64,000 nucleotides of DNA from Chryseobacterium sp. Leaf405 (GCF_001425355.1 NZ_LMQN01000002.1:221-64220), one strand, 5' to 3'. Counted from the stretch's first letter, positions 27,101-34,289 are shown. Notes: generated by a model from the sequence alone, not told the origin. Program-made: numbers and translations.

Positions 27101-28327
27101 GGAAGTTATGAAGTTAATTTATTGAATTATACCAATCAGATGGTTGATATTCAAAATTCTGCGAATACATTTACTTTTTATTTAACGGAACAAAATGCTC
27201 AGAATGGAACAAATCCAATTGCAAGTCCTTCTAATTTTACAGCAAATCCTTTTCCTGCGCAAATTTGGGTAAAAGTTCAGAATATTCCTGGTTGTGATGA
27301 TATTGCTGCTATCAGTTTTGTAATGGGAAGTAAAGTGACGTTACAGAACCCGGGCCCTTTCTCATTGGCGGCTTGTGATATAGGAAATGACGGGATGGAA
27401 AGCGTAAATCTAACGCAGTTCCAATCACAAATTTATGCAGGAGCTAATGTTACTTTTACTTATTATCCGTCTTTAGCTGATCTTAATTCAGGAACCAATG
27501 CAATTACTACACCCTCCAATTTTGTTTATAATCAAAGTTCAGGTTCAAACATCGTGTATGTAAAAATAAGCGTTCCCGGTTTTTGTCCGAATGTTGTTGA
27601 AATTCATTTGTCGTTAAAACCAACACCTGTTTTTGATATTCCAACGCAGTATTTCTGTCCTGAAGGATCTTTGGATTATACAGTAAATGTTGAAGGATTT
27701 AATATCGTTAGTTATGTATGGACAAACCCCGCGGGACAGGTAATTTCTACGACCAATACAATAACCGGAATCACTCAGGTTGGAACCTATACGCTTACGG
27801 TGACGGCAGACAACGGCTGTTCTTACACCAAAACTTTTGAAATAAAACATTTTGAAGTTCCGGTGATTGAAAAACTTGAATTTAATGGAAATAATGTGAC
27901 GGTTCAGGCGACAGGCTCACGAACAATGCTGTATTCTATCGACGGAGTTACCTGGCAGTCGAGTAATCTTTTCTACAATCTTCCGACAGGCATTACAACA
28001 TTTTATGTAAAATATTTCGACAGCGATTGTATTGTAAAACAGGACGGAGTGGTATTAGATATTAAAAATGCCATCACACCGAATGGAGACGGACTAAATG
28101 ACAGTTGGATCGTAAAAAATCTTCATGTTTTCGGAAGTAAAATGTCGAATGTAAAAGTATTTGACCGCTATCAGGCGCTTATCTTCGAACAGAGTTCAAA
28201 TACCCAATTCTTCTGGGACGGAACCATTAAAGGAAGAGCAATCCCAACATCAAGCTATTGGTATGTAATCACACTTCCCGACGGAAGAACCTTTACCGGA
28301 TGGATTTTGGTGAAAAATAATAATTAA
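24128..28327 (+). CDS. Giant repeat-containing adhesin with T9SS type B sorting domain
   Basis: 1399 residues with a signal peptide ending LGLSQ. Residues about 50-290 form an N-terminal beta-rich domain. About eight repeats of roughly 95 residues follow, each opening with a Cys-Asp calcium-loop-like motif (CDTNNDGVEQ, CDINADNQEA, CDFNNDNSEN, CDNNNDNVEV, CDENLDGSYE, CDIGNDGMES) and carrying a second cysteine. A PKD-like region is near 1200-1290. The C-terminus ITPNGDGLNDSWIV to GWILVKNNN is the type B (gliding-motility C-terminal) sorting signal of the type IX system. The protein is predicted to be exported and anchored on or released from the cell surface for adhesion. Confidence 0.92.
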   Translation: MVKFLQFFFMFISILGLSQIPVNVKVKDAAGNENFNVTCTNTLDANGCIALHVEYPVLKHTTGYEVSQETYSPPVAMNQGTSLNANYDDLFSAKLDLPFKFCFYNQNFDALVVGSNGMVTFDLGQLGNINYPNVQWQNPSTSLPKNSIFGVYHDMVFSSGDSSEIYYSTIGTTPYRKFVINFFDGRVAGCTDRSSSQIVLHETTNVIEIFVDKKLTPCPTRKFENALIGVINNDGTQGVSPASRNTGVWQALQEGWRFNPLGNQIQPEVTWTDSAGQTVGTGIQTTICPTQNETYTANVKFNICVNTDLILTDDFALTFDATYPAAKNYMQTFCGNTSVNLNLNSFQANLTSQNPANFNFSFHSSLLDAQNNTGALPNNFTLTSNTVLYVRIQNPSVPTCYRVAVLTLNLLSKSLLKNIIELCDTNNDGVEQNYTLSLLNSELFPAGTTGISYHATQTDAQNNVSPLTTANITTSTSLWVRLQDGNCNYVLGPVNFQFKPGVNINSPINFPFSICDINADNQEAFDFPLTIGPLITTQTGATFEAYNTYEEAFSGNGTVLGTIKEGTYTVYIRVEIPNGCFAVATVNMNVTFTKILVDEKNEYICFNGTDDITINLNTLSAGMLIAPTTVPVTEFYATYADATFGTSPISPNQVITTDGNFVTKTFYVRFEIADDCYTIRAINVNLVHPVAVQTNFTVCDFNNDNSENVQLSQFSSAIIGTQTATTTFYLTLANATNGVSPITSVTVSGTQQVFVKVSSHNCQQIYPITISLTSTPVVNSPVTINLNNICDNNNDNVEVYNLTLAQPQITSSSNVSFTYYLNYNATNHTFSNQITDPTQFAVLAGSATVFVRVKFNNSVCFSAAQLNINMTFLPAVVLNNALLETCDEDFNLSETFQLSDATSQLFIASQNTYALSNMTISYYNTQAEANAGNPANQIGNSITTNISSVQVWARFQSKTTGCYSVAPIQLNTYFPPKAINSTITVCDENLDGSYEVNLLNYTNQMVDIQNSANTFTFYLTEQNAQNGTNPIASPSNFTANPFPAQIWVKVQNIPGCDDIAAISFVMGSKVTLQNPGPFSLAACDIGNDGMESVNLTQFQSQIYAGANVTFTYYPSLADLNSGTNAITTPSNFVYNQSSGSNIVYVKISVPGFCPNVVEIHLSLKPTPVFDIPTQYFCPEGSLDYTVNVEGFNIVSYVWTNPAGQVISTTNTITGITQVGTYTLTVTADNGCSYTKTFEIKHFEVPVIEKLEFNGNNVTVQATGSRTMLYSIDGVTWQSSNLFYNLPTGITTFYVKYFDSDCIVKQDGVVLDIKNAITPNGDGLNDSWIVKNLHVFGSKMSNVKVFDRYQALIFEQSSNTQFFWDGTIKGRAIPTSSYWYVITLPDGRTFTGWILVKNNN

Positions 28328-28348
28328 AACAGTTTTAAGTCTAATCAT

Positions 28349-28377
28349 AAAACCTCATTGAATTTCGATGAGGTTTT
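28349..28377 (+). terminator. Terminator after the adhesin gene
   Basis: AAAACCTCAT (28349-28358) pairs perfectly with ATGAGGTTTT (28368-28377), followed by more T residues. Confidence 0.8.
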
Positions 28378-28430
28378 TTATTTTTGAGAAAATAGGCATT
28401 CGAATCTATCCCCAATGAAATTCCCTCCTT

Positions 28431-28468
28431 TAACGAGAAATTCCAATATTCTGGGTATTTTCTCGTTA
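28431..28468. repeat. Inverted repeat upstream of an accessory gene
   Basis: TAACGAGAAA (28431-28440) and TTTCTCGTTA (28459-28468) are perfect 10-bp inverted copies separated by 18 nt. They lie between the adhesin terminator and the unrecognised gene ahead of hutU, where an insertion edge, an operator or a second stem-loop would be expected. Confidence 0.45.
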
Positions 28469-28545
28469 GAGTTGCACGAGTTTTCTAAATTGAATATCTT
28501 TAAAACTTTAAAAATCCATTTAATTATGATATTAATGAATTGATA

Positions 28546-29190
28546 ATGGAAGATCATAAATTATCAACGGAACGATTATTTGACGAAATAAAAAATGCTA
28601 TTAATAAGAATTCTGAAATTCTAGAAATTAATTTTGACTTAGAGCTCGAAAATGATTTACCAAAAATATTCTCTATTGAGGAAGATGAAAATTGGGGAAT
28701 TTTTGCATTTTTTTTAAAAGTGAAAGATCAAGATTTATTTTATGTTGTAAACATTGATGACTGCGGATCCAATGAAGTTCTTAGTGGATATTGTTACAAT
28801 AAATATAAAATAAGTCTAGATGTAACTTCAATTCATATTATTGATGATTTAATAAATTCTTTTAAAGTTAAACCCAGCTATAAAAATGATTACCATCATC
28901 CAAATAATTTAGCTATTCCGGATGCTTTGAAATCAGCGGTAGGTTTTAATTTTGATTTACAACCTAATTTTTTACAAAATCAATTGCTAGAATTTTTGGA
29001 TATTATGGATTCCGATAAATCAAATTTTCAGAAATTGTTAAACGAAAACTATGGATTTTTATCCATCGGAATTCCAAATAATGATTTAGTTGAGGATCTT
29101 ACACCATTGCCTAATATAAGTAATGAATTAATAAAAAGATTATCAGAATATAATTTAAGTATTCAATTTGGTAAAATAATAAAAAATTAA
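28546..29190 (+). CDS. Unrecognised protein encoded directly before hutU
   Basis: 214 residues from the ATG chosen here; a TTG two codons earlier is less likely. There is no signal peptide, membrane helix or known motif. The composition is acidic and asparagine-rich (NIDDCGSNEVLSGYCYN; DYHHPNN), resembling the small cytoplasmic immunity-type proteins scattered through Bacteroidota genomes, but I cannot assign a family. It is visibly more AT-rich than hutU. It ends one base before the hutU ATG, so hutU must be read through it or from a promoter within it, which suggests insertion ahead of hutU. Confidence 0.6.
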   Translation: MEDHKLSTERLFDEIKNAINKNSEILEINFDLELENDLPKIFSIEEDENWGIFAFFLKVKDQDLFYVVNIDDCGSNEVLSGYCYNKYKISLDVTSIHIIDDLINSFKVKPSYKNDYHHPNNLAIPDALKSAVGFNFDLQPNFLQNQLLEFLDIMDSDKSNFQKLLNENYGFLSIGIPNNDLVEDLTPLPNISNELIKRLSEYNLSIQFGKIIKN

Positions 29191-29191
29191 A

Positions 29192-31177
29192 ATGACATTC
29201 CAGGAACAGATACAGCAAGGCATACCCAATCAGCTGCCACAGCCAAAACCATACGAACAAAATATCAATCACGCTCCAAAACGCAAAGAGGTTTTAGGAG
29301 AAGAAGAGAAAAAATTAGCGTTGAAGAATGCTTTACGTTATTTCGAACCTCAGTTTCATTCAGAATTATTGCCGGAATTTAAGGAAGAATTAGAGAAATA
29401 TGGTAGAATTTATATGTATCGTTTCCGTCCTGATTATGAGATGAAAGCAAGAGACATTGCAGAATATCCCGGAAAATCAGAGCAGGCAAAAGCGATCATG
29501 CTGATGATTCAGAATAATCTTGATTATGCAGTGGCGCAACATCCTCACGAATTGATTACATACGGTGGAAACGGTGCAGTTTTCTCCAACTGGGCGCAGT
29601 ATCTTTTGACAATGAAATGTCTGTCTGAAATGACAGACGAACAAACATTGACGATGTATTCAGGGCATCCGATGGGATTATTTCCCTCGCATAAAGATGC
29701 ACCGAGAGTTGTGGTAACCAATGGAATGATGATTCCGAATTATTCCAAACCTGATGATTGGGAAAAATTTAATGCGTTAGGAGTGACGCAGTACGGACAA
29801 ATGACGGCGGGATCTTATATGTACATCGGTCCGCAGGGAATTGTTCATGGAACGACGATTACCGTTTTGAATGCGTTCAGAAAAATCAATAAAGAACCAA
29901 AAGGCGGATTGTTTGTGACTTCAGGTTTAGGTGGAATGTCCGGAGCTCAGCCAAAAGCGGGAAATATTGCAGGTTGCGTTACGGTTATTGCGGAAGTGAA
30001 TCCAAAAATCACCAAAATCCGTCACGATCAGAAGTGGGTGAATGAAATTCATGAAAACCTTGATGAATTAGTAGAAAGAGTCAAAAAAGCTCAGGAAAAT
30101 AAGGAAACTGTTTCTCTGGCTTATCTTGGAAATATTGTTGAGGTTTGGGAAAAATTTGCTGAGGTAAATTTAAGAATCGATATAGGTTCAGACCAGACTT
30201 CACTTCACAATCCTTGGGCGGGCGGTTATTATCCTGTCGGACAAACTTTTGAGGAATCTAATAGAATGATGGCTGAAGATCCTGAATTATTCAAAGAAAA
30301 AGTTCAGGAAACGTTGAGAAGACACGCAGAAGCCATCAACAAACATACAGACAAAGGAACCTATTTCTTTGATTACGGAAACGCATTCCTGTTGGAAGCA
30401 TCCAGAGCGGGAGCCAATGTAATGGCGGAAAATCCTACGTTGGGAAGAGAATTTAAGTTCCCTTCTTATGTTCAAGATATTATGGGGCCGATGTGTTTTG
30501 ATTATGGTTTCGGGCCTTTCCGTTGGGTGTGTACGAGCGGAAAACCGGAAGATTTACAGAAAACAGACGAAATTGCCTGCCAGGTTTTAGAGGAAATGAT
30601 TAAAAATTCTCCTGAAGAAATCCAACAGCAGATGAAGGATAATATTCAGTGGATTAAAGGAGCGCAGGAAAATAATCTGGTCGTTGGTTCACAGGCAAGA
30701 ATTTTATACGCTGATGCGGAAGGAAGAATGAAAATCGCAGAAGCCTTCAACAAAGCCATTAAAAACGGTAAGATCGGAGCGGTGGTTTTGGGTAGAGATC
30801 ATCATGATGTTTCGGGCACAGATTCGCCGTACAGAGAGACTTCCAATATTTATGACGGTTCGAGATTCACCGCAGACATGGCGATCCAGAATGTGATTGG
30901 CGACAGTTTCCGTGGGGCGACGTGGGTGAGTATTCACAACGGAGGCGGCGTTGGCTGGGGCGAAGTGATCAACGGTGGTTTTGGGATGTTGCTTGATGGA
31001 AGCGATGATGCCGACAGAAGGTTAAAATCGATGCTGTTCTGGGACGTGAACAACGGAATTTCAAGACGAAGCTGGGCAAGAAATGAAGGTGCTGTTTTTG
31101 CTATCAAAAGAGCCATGGAAGCAGAACCGAATTTGAAGGTAACGCTTCCGAATTTTGTGGATGAGAGTTTGTTTTAA
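29192..31177 (+). CDS. hutU: Urocanate hydratase
   Basis: The 661-residue cytoplasmic enzyme of histidine breakdown hydrates urocanate to imidazolonepropionate using tightly bound NAD+ as electrophile. Conserved stretches include ITYGGNGAVFSNW, MTAGSYMYIGPQGIVHG, the NAD-binding TSGLGGMSGAQPKAGN, DQTSLHNPWAGGYYPVG and GRDHHDVSGTDSPYRET. It is longer than the classical form of about 555 residues but close to the form usual in Bacteroidota. hutH, hutI and hutG are not adjacent. A 127-bp diverged copy of its 3' end lies about 670 bp downstream. Confidence 0.96.
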   Translation: MTFQEQIQQGIPNQLPQPKPYEQNINHAPKRKEVLGEEEKKLALKNALRYFEPQFHSELLPEFKEELEKYGRIYMYRFRPDYEMKARDIAEYPGKSEQAKAIMLMIQNNLDYAVAQHPHELITYGGNGAVFSNWAQYLLTMKCLSEMTDEQTLTMYSGHPMGLFPSHKDAPRVVVTNGMMIPNYSKPDDWEKFNALGVTQYGQMTAGSYMYIGPQGIVHGTTITVLNAFRKINKEPKGGLFVTSGLGGMSGAQPKAGNIAGCVTVIAEVNPKITKIRHDQKWVNEIHENLDELVERVKKAQENKETVSLAYLGNIVEVWEKFAEVNLRIDIGSDQTSLHNPWAGGYYPVGQTFEESNRMMAEDPELFKEKVQETLRRHAEAINKHTDKGTYFFDYGNAFLLEASRAGANVMAENPTLGREFKFPSYVQDIMGPMCFDYGFGPFRWVCTSGKPEDLQKTDEIACQVLEEMIKNSPEEIQQQMKDNIQWIKGAQENNLVVGSQARILYADAEGRMKIAEAFNKAIKNGKIGAVVLGRDHHDVSGTDSPYRETSNIYDGSRFTADMAIQNVIGDSFRGATWVSIHNGGGVGWGEVINGGFGMLLDGSDDADRRLKSMLFWDVNNGISRRSWARNEGAVFAIKRAMEAEPNLKVTLPNFVDESLF

Positions 31178-31178
31178 A
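31052..31178 (+). repeat. hutU 3'-end repeat, copy 1 (inside hutU)
   Basis: 127 bp covering the last codons and stop of hutU. It aligns without gaps to 31844-31970 with seven substitutions, all silent in the hutU frame. Confidence 0.9.
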
Positions 31179-31194
31179 TAATAGAGAATTTTGT

Positions 31195-31832
31195 ATGATT
31201 GGAATCATTGATATTATATCTTCAAAAAAATTAAATAAGCAATCTATCGTTACAAAGTTTTTTGTACTTATTTTTCCTATTTTTCCAACCGGACATTATT
31301 TTATTGATAGAGTAAATTCGGCGGAATACAAAGCTGAAAAGTGTAGAGAAAATTTATGGAAAGGGTATTTATTAACATCGCTTCCTTTTGGATTTATTAT
31401 TCTATTATTCCTTTCCGGAACTTTTCAATTTCCTGTTATTCCAGTATTTATTTTGTACGGAGTAGCTGTCTTAAATATTTTGTTACTTTACAATTATAAT
31501 ACAAAGCCAACAGATGCATAGGAAGAAGAAAGACTTTTATTTCAAAAATCAATTACTTTAAATGCATTGCCAGAGTATTTAATTTTAAGAGAACAAGTTA
31601 AAATTAGAGACTTTATTCTTACTAAATTAAAAACTTATTTAAGGGATTATGATATGGATTGGATGGAAAATATTAAAAATGGTAATTACGATTCGGAGTC
31701 ATTACCTTTATATTTGCAGCAATAGGGTATGAAAAAGAAATAAATAAAACGGATGAAAATTTAGTGATTTATAAAATCTTGAAAGAGAAATATAGTACCG
31801 AATTAAAAAATAAACAATCAGCCAAACAGTAA
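31195..31832 (+). pseudogene. Decayed membrane-protein gene inserted after hutU
   Basis: An ATG at 31195 opens a 108-codon frame with two or three hydrophobic helices (FFVLIFPIFPTGHYF; LLTSLPFGFIILLFLSG; VIPVFILYGVAVLNILLLY) that stops at a TAG (31519-31521). In the same frame a protein-like sequence continues (EEERLLFQKSITLNALPEYL) to a second TAG at 31723. Another frame then carries on (GYEKEINKTDENLVIYK) to TAA at 31830. One nonsense change and one frameshift therefore seem to have broken a gene of about 210 codons. The shorter 108-residue frame could still be made. It lies between the two hutU-end repeats and has no recognised family. Confidence 0.6.
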
Positions 31833-31843
31833 TTTTCCTGAGA

Positions 31844-31970
31844 AACGGAATCTCCCGACGAAGCTGGGCAAGAAATGAAGGTGCTGTTTTCGCCATCAAA
31901 AGAGCCATGGAAGCAGAACCGAATCTGAAAGTAACGCTTCCGAATTTTGTGGATGAGAGTTTGTTTTAAA
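31844..31970 (+). repeat. hutU 3'-end repeat, copy 2 (gene fragment)
   Basis: A 127-bp fragment reading NGISRRSWARNEG onward to DESLF and stop, identical in protein sequence to the end of HutU but with seven silent base changes. The hutU-type terminator at 31987 follows this copy and not copy 1, so this may be the original end displaced by an insertion. Confidence 0.9.
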
Positions 31971-31986
31971 ACTTTTCAGATATGGA

Positions 31987-32010
31987 AAAACCTGCTTTGA
32001 GGCAGGTTTT
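31987..32010 (+). terminator. Terminator after the displaced hutU end
   Basis: AAAACCTGC (31987-31995) pairs with GCAGGTTTT (32002-32010), followed by T-rich sequence. No comparable terminator follows the intact hutU stop at 31177. Confidence 0.75.
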
Positions 32011-32071
32011 TTTATTTATTTTGTTTGCTGGTGCCAGCATCTTGTTTGTATCTGTTTTAATTAGAGCTCGA

Positions 32072-32491
32072 TTATTGTATTTTACCTTTAAGAATCAAAG
32101 GAAGTATACTGTCAAATTTAGAGATTTTTTTATTAGAGATTAAAAAAATCTGTTTAACAATAATTCCATTATCATTGTACTTATTAGGATCATATTTTGT
32201 ATTAACTAAAATAGTATCATTTTTTCTGTATACCCCTGTTTTTACATTACTTTCTGTGCAATCGCAACCATCCTTGACTCCATAAATTTCCAAACTATCA
32301 TACTTAGAATTAAAATATTTAAATGTGTGATTATATAACGGTGTTTTAGTTTTATCAACAATTCCAAAATCTTGACTAATCATTTCTTTTTTATCATTGA
32401 AAACGATTTCCTCAGAGGTCTTATAAGTAAGTAAACATAAAACAGCTACGATCAAAATACCTATTATTATATACAAATATTTTTTACTCAT
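32072..32491 (-). CDS. Membrane-anchored small protein with a GCDC motif (DUF1573-like)
   Basis: 139 residues from the ATG at 32491. An earlier in-frame ATG lies inside the upstream gene, and the chosen start overlaps that gene's stop (ATGAGTAA), giving translational coupling. A single N-terminal membrane helix (about 4-22) precedes an extracytoplasmic domain with YGVKDGCDCTES, similar to the Cys-Asp-Cys segment of DUF1573 proteins of Bacteroidota. Those are thought to sit in the periplasm; no activity is known. It is the last gene of the group headed by the tiny secreted peptide. Confidence 0.65.
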   Translation of the reverse strand: MSKKYLYIIIGILIVAVLCLLTYKTSEEIVFNDKKEMISQDFGIVDKTKTPLYNHTFKYFNSKYDSLEIYGVKDGCDCTESNVKTGVYRKNDTILVNTKYDPNKYNDNGIIVKQIFLISNKKISKFDSILPLILKGKIQ

Positions 32492-33155
32492 CAGTTTTTC
32501 TTTTTTTAATGTAAACCTCCATCCCAATCATTACGTTAGTGTATAGCCCATTCTTTTGAGAGAAATTCATTTTATCGCTCCACTTTGTAGGGTCGTTGTC
32601 GAATCGTGTATATGTCAATCTTTCGTCGTAATTAGTAAATCTGATGGCAGGCCCTACACTTTTATCATGATCTTTTGTAGGTAACCATTTTACAGTTACA
32701 ACAATACCAGCCGCTGGGAATGGAATTCTAAATTTTTCAACATTAATCTTTACATTTCCACGGTGTCTGTTTTTAGGTGTATAAATGATTTGTTGTGAAT
32801 TAATTTTTTCTCCAGGTTTATTGGTTAATGTATCTATTTTGTAGAAATTAATTTCTAAGTCTGTTAATTTGTCCTTTTCATCGGTTTTATGTAAGAATAA
32901 AATAACATTACTAACAATACCTTTGCCTAGATTATTATTGAAACGCAATCCCATTTCATAAGCAGAATTTGGATTTACAGACCTTAATTTCGAATTAATT
33001 TCCTTTTTCAAGGCAAAAGAATAGTTAACCTTTTCATAGTCTTTATCATTTATAACAACTGTTTCTATATTTTCTTCACGTAAAGTATCTTTTGTCTCTT
33101 GTGAATGAATATTAATTGTTACTAAAACAAATAAAAATAAAAAATAATTTTTCAT
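32484..33155 (-). CDS. Exported protein of unknown function
   Basis: 223 residues with a signal peptide (about 1-19, ending IHSQ). The mature part is hydrophilic and predicted to be beta-rich, with repeated aromatic and charged strands (FRIPFPAAGIVVTVKWLP; GLYTNVMIGMEVYIKKR). No domain is recognised. It lies 49 nt after the two-cysteine peptide gene, and its stop overlaps the start of the next membrane-anchored gene, so the three are probably co-transcribed. Confidence 0.65.
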   Translation of the reverse strand: MKNYFLFLFVLVTINIHSQETKDTLREENIETVVINDKDYEKVNYSFALKKEINSKLRSVNPNSAYEMGLRFNNNLGKGIVSNVILFLHKTDEKDKLTDLEINFYKIDTLTNKPGEKINSQQIIYTPKNRHRGNVKINVEKFRIPFPAAGIVVTVKWLPTKDHDKSVGPAIRFTNYDERLTYTRFDNDPTKWSDKMNFSQKNGLYTNVMIGMEVYIKKRKTDE

Positions 33156-33204
33156 AATAAAGAAAATAAGGCTTTCCTTGTGGAAAGCCCTAAATTATTA
33201 AATT

Positions 33205-33402
33205 TTAATTAAAGCCACTTCCACATCCGATAAGGTCTTGAGTATACCATTCAAATAAGCCCCAAAGTATACTGTGATGCTCAACTACATAATAGCAACC
33301 ATCGATTAAATAAATTTGTCCTCCTTTTGCTTGAACTTGTGTGTTTGGAATTGTAGCACTTGCTAATAATGCAAAAGCTGATAGTAAAAAAAGTTTTTTC
33401 AT
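33205..33402 (-). CDS. Tiny secreted peptide with two cysteines
   Basis: 65 residues. The N-terminus is a signal peptide with a cleavage site near VQA-KGG (about residue 25). The remaining 40 residues or so are aromatic and glycine-rich: IDGCYYVV, then LWGLFEWY, ending GCGSGFN, with two cysteines that could form one disulphide. A Gly-Gly pair follows the presumed cleavage site. A TAnnTTTG-type -7 box lies on the minus strand at 33426-33433. The size and make-up recall secreted bacteriocin-like or signalling peptides, but no family match is claimed. It heads a group with two envelope proteins. Confidence 0.6.
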   Translation of the reverse strand: MKKLFLLSAFALLASATIPNTQVQAKGGQIYLIDGCYYVVEHHSILWGLFEWYTQDLIGCGSGFN

Positions 33403-33627
33403 TTTATTTGTTTTAAAATTTCGAACAAATGTAAAAATTAAATTCTTTAGTTATGGAATTACTTTTTTATGTTAAATTATATGCAAGTAATTGTTTTTTA
33501 GGCTATTTAGTTTTATTGTTGAAAAAATATATTTGTATAGATTAACAATAAAATATATTATATGAAAATTAAATTTTGAAAGAAAATATTTTATTTTCAA
33601 AAACAGAAATTATACTCACTTATTTGA

Positions 33628-33729
33628 TCAAAGCACACGCTTGCATCTCGCAAAGGTAAACGCGAAAAAGTAGATTATGAACACAAAGAAATAAGTGAAA
33701 ACGGTTACATACCGAAACACATCGACTAA
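33628..33729 (+). pseudogene. Possible gene remnant (C-terminal tail)
   Basis: An open stretch of 33 codons, GC-richer than its surroundings, translates to a protein-like charged tail including KREKVDYEHKEISENGY and IPKHID before TAA. There is a stop immediately upstream and no start codon. It may be the relic of a deleted gene; the family is not recognised. Confidence 0.35.
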
Positions 33730-33833
33730 TATAACAATCTTTAATTAACCAAAATCGCATCAGCATTCATACTGTTCTTTATAATACTGCTTTTTGGCAT
33801 TAAGAACAAATGTAATGCTCTAAAATATACCTC

Positions 33834-34063
33834 CGATGAGGTTCAGGATACAAGTTTTGACGTTCCGCAGTCCAGCTTTGGTGTTATGATACTCCAAAAA
33901 TGGGGCAGATTACCTCAAGTTTGATGTCCGACACCCCAAATTTGAGGTTCAATATCCTGAATTTTGAGGTTCGGAAGACCAACGGAGGAGTAATAAACCC
34001 CAAAGGAGGACTTCGGAACCTCAAAATATCATTGCAGAACCTCAACAGGTGTTTATAATACAC
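33834..34063. repeat. Degenerate 21-bp tandem repeat with palindromic units
   Basis: About eleven units of 20-23 bp lie head to tail. Each is roughly an 18-bp imperfect palindrome followed by a three-base spacer, usually AAA, AAG or AAC. Clear units are GGAGGACTTCGGAACCTC and TTTGAGGTTCAATATCC. Every frame is interrupted by stops, so it appears non-coding. Confidence 0.65.
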
Positions 34064-34189
34064 CGTCAGTTCGAGTAGAATTTGAAAAATTCGTATCGAG
34101 AAGTTTCTGATGCGACAACCGAAGTTTGTTGTTTATAGGTTCTCGATACATTTTTCTGCGCTTTGCTACGAAAAACACTCGAACCGACG
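34064..34189. repeat. Long palindromic intergenic element, copy 1
   Basis: Outer arms CGTCAGTTCGAGT (34064-34076) and ACTCGAACCGACG (34177-34189) pair with one mismatch. Inner arms GTATCGAGAA (34093-34102) and TTCTCGATAC (34140-34149) pair perfectly. The same architecture recurs at 59976-60094. Confidence 0.8.
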
Positions 34190-34289
34190 ATTGATATCAA
34201 TTTTTTAAAATACTTAATGGATATAGTATTATATAATTAGATGAAAAGATTCGTGCTGAGATCCTTTCAGGACGGCAGATGTTGTGGAA

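Larger units (their letters stand above)
33403..34289. other. Long intergenic stretch with repeats and debris
   Basis: 887 bp without an intact gene. In order it holds a candidate -7 box for the peptide gene, an AT-rich stretch, a short open remnant (33628-33729), a degenerate 21-bp tandem repeat (about 33834-34063), a long palindromic element (34064-34189), and near 34249-34280 a GC-richer piece (TGCTGAGATCCTTTCAGGA). It looks like a site where elements accumulate. Confidence 0.7.

Noticed and set aside
28540..28545. TTG start two codons before the ATG of the gene upstream of hutU
   Set aside because: ATG is the stronger start codon and nothing favours the TTG.
31708..31908. Minus-strand open frame across the hutU-end repeat
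   Set aside because: Its N-terminal part is the antisense of the hutU fragment, and the same antisense frame exists opposite intact hutU.
33834..34063. CRISPR array
   Set aside because: Units are contiguous, about 21 bp and diverged, with 3-nt spacers and no cas genes nearby, so it is a tandem repeat and not a repeat-spacer array.
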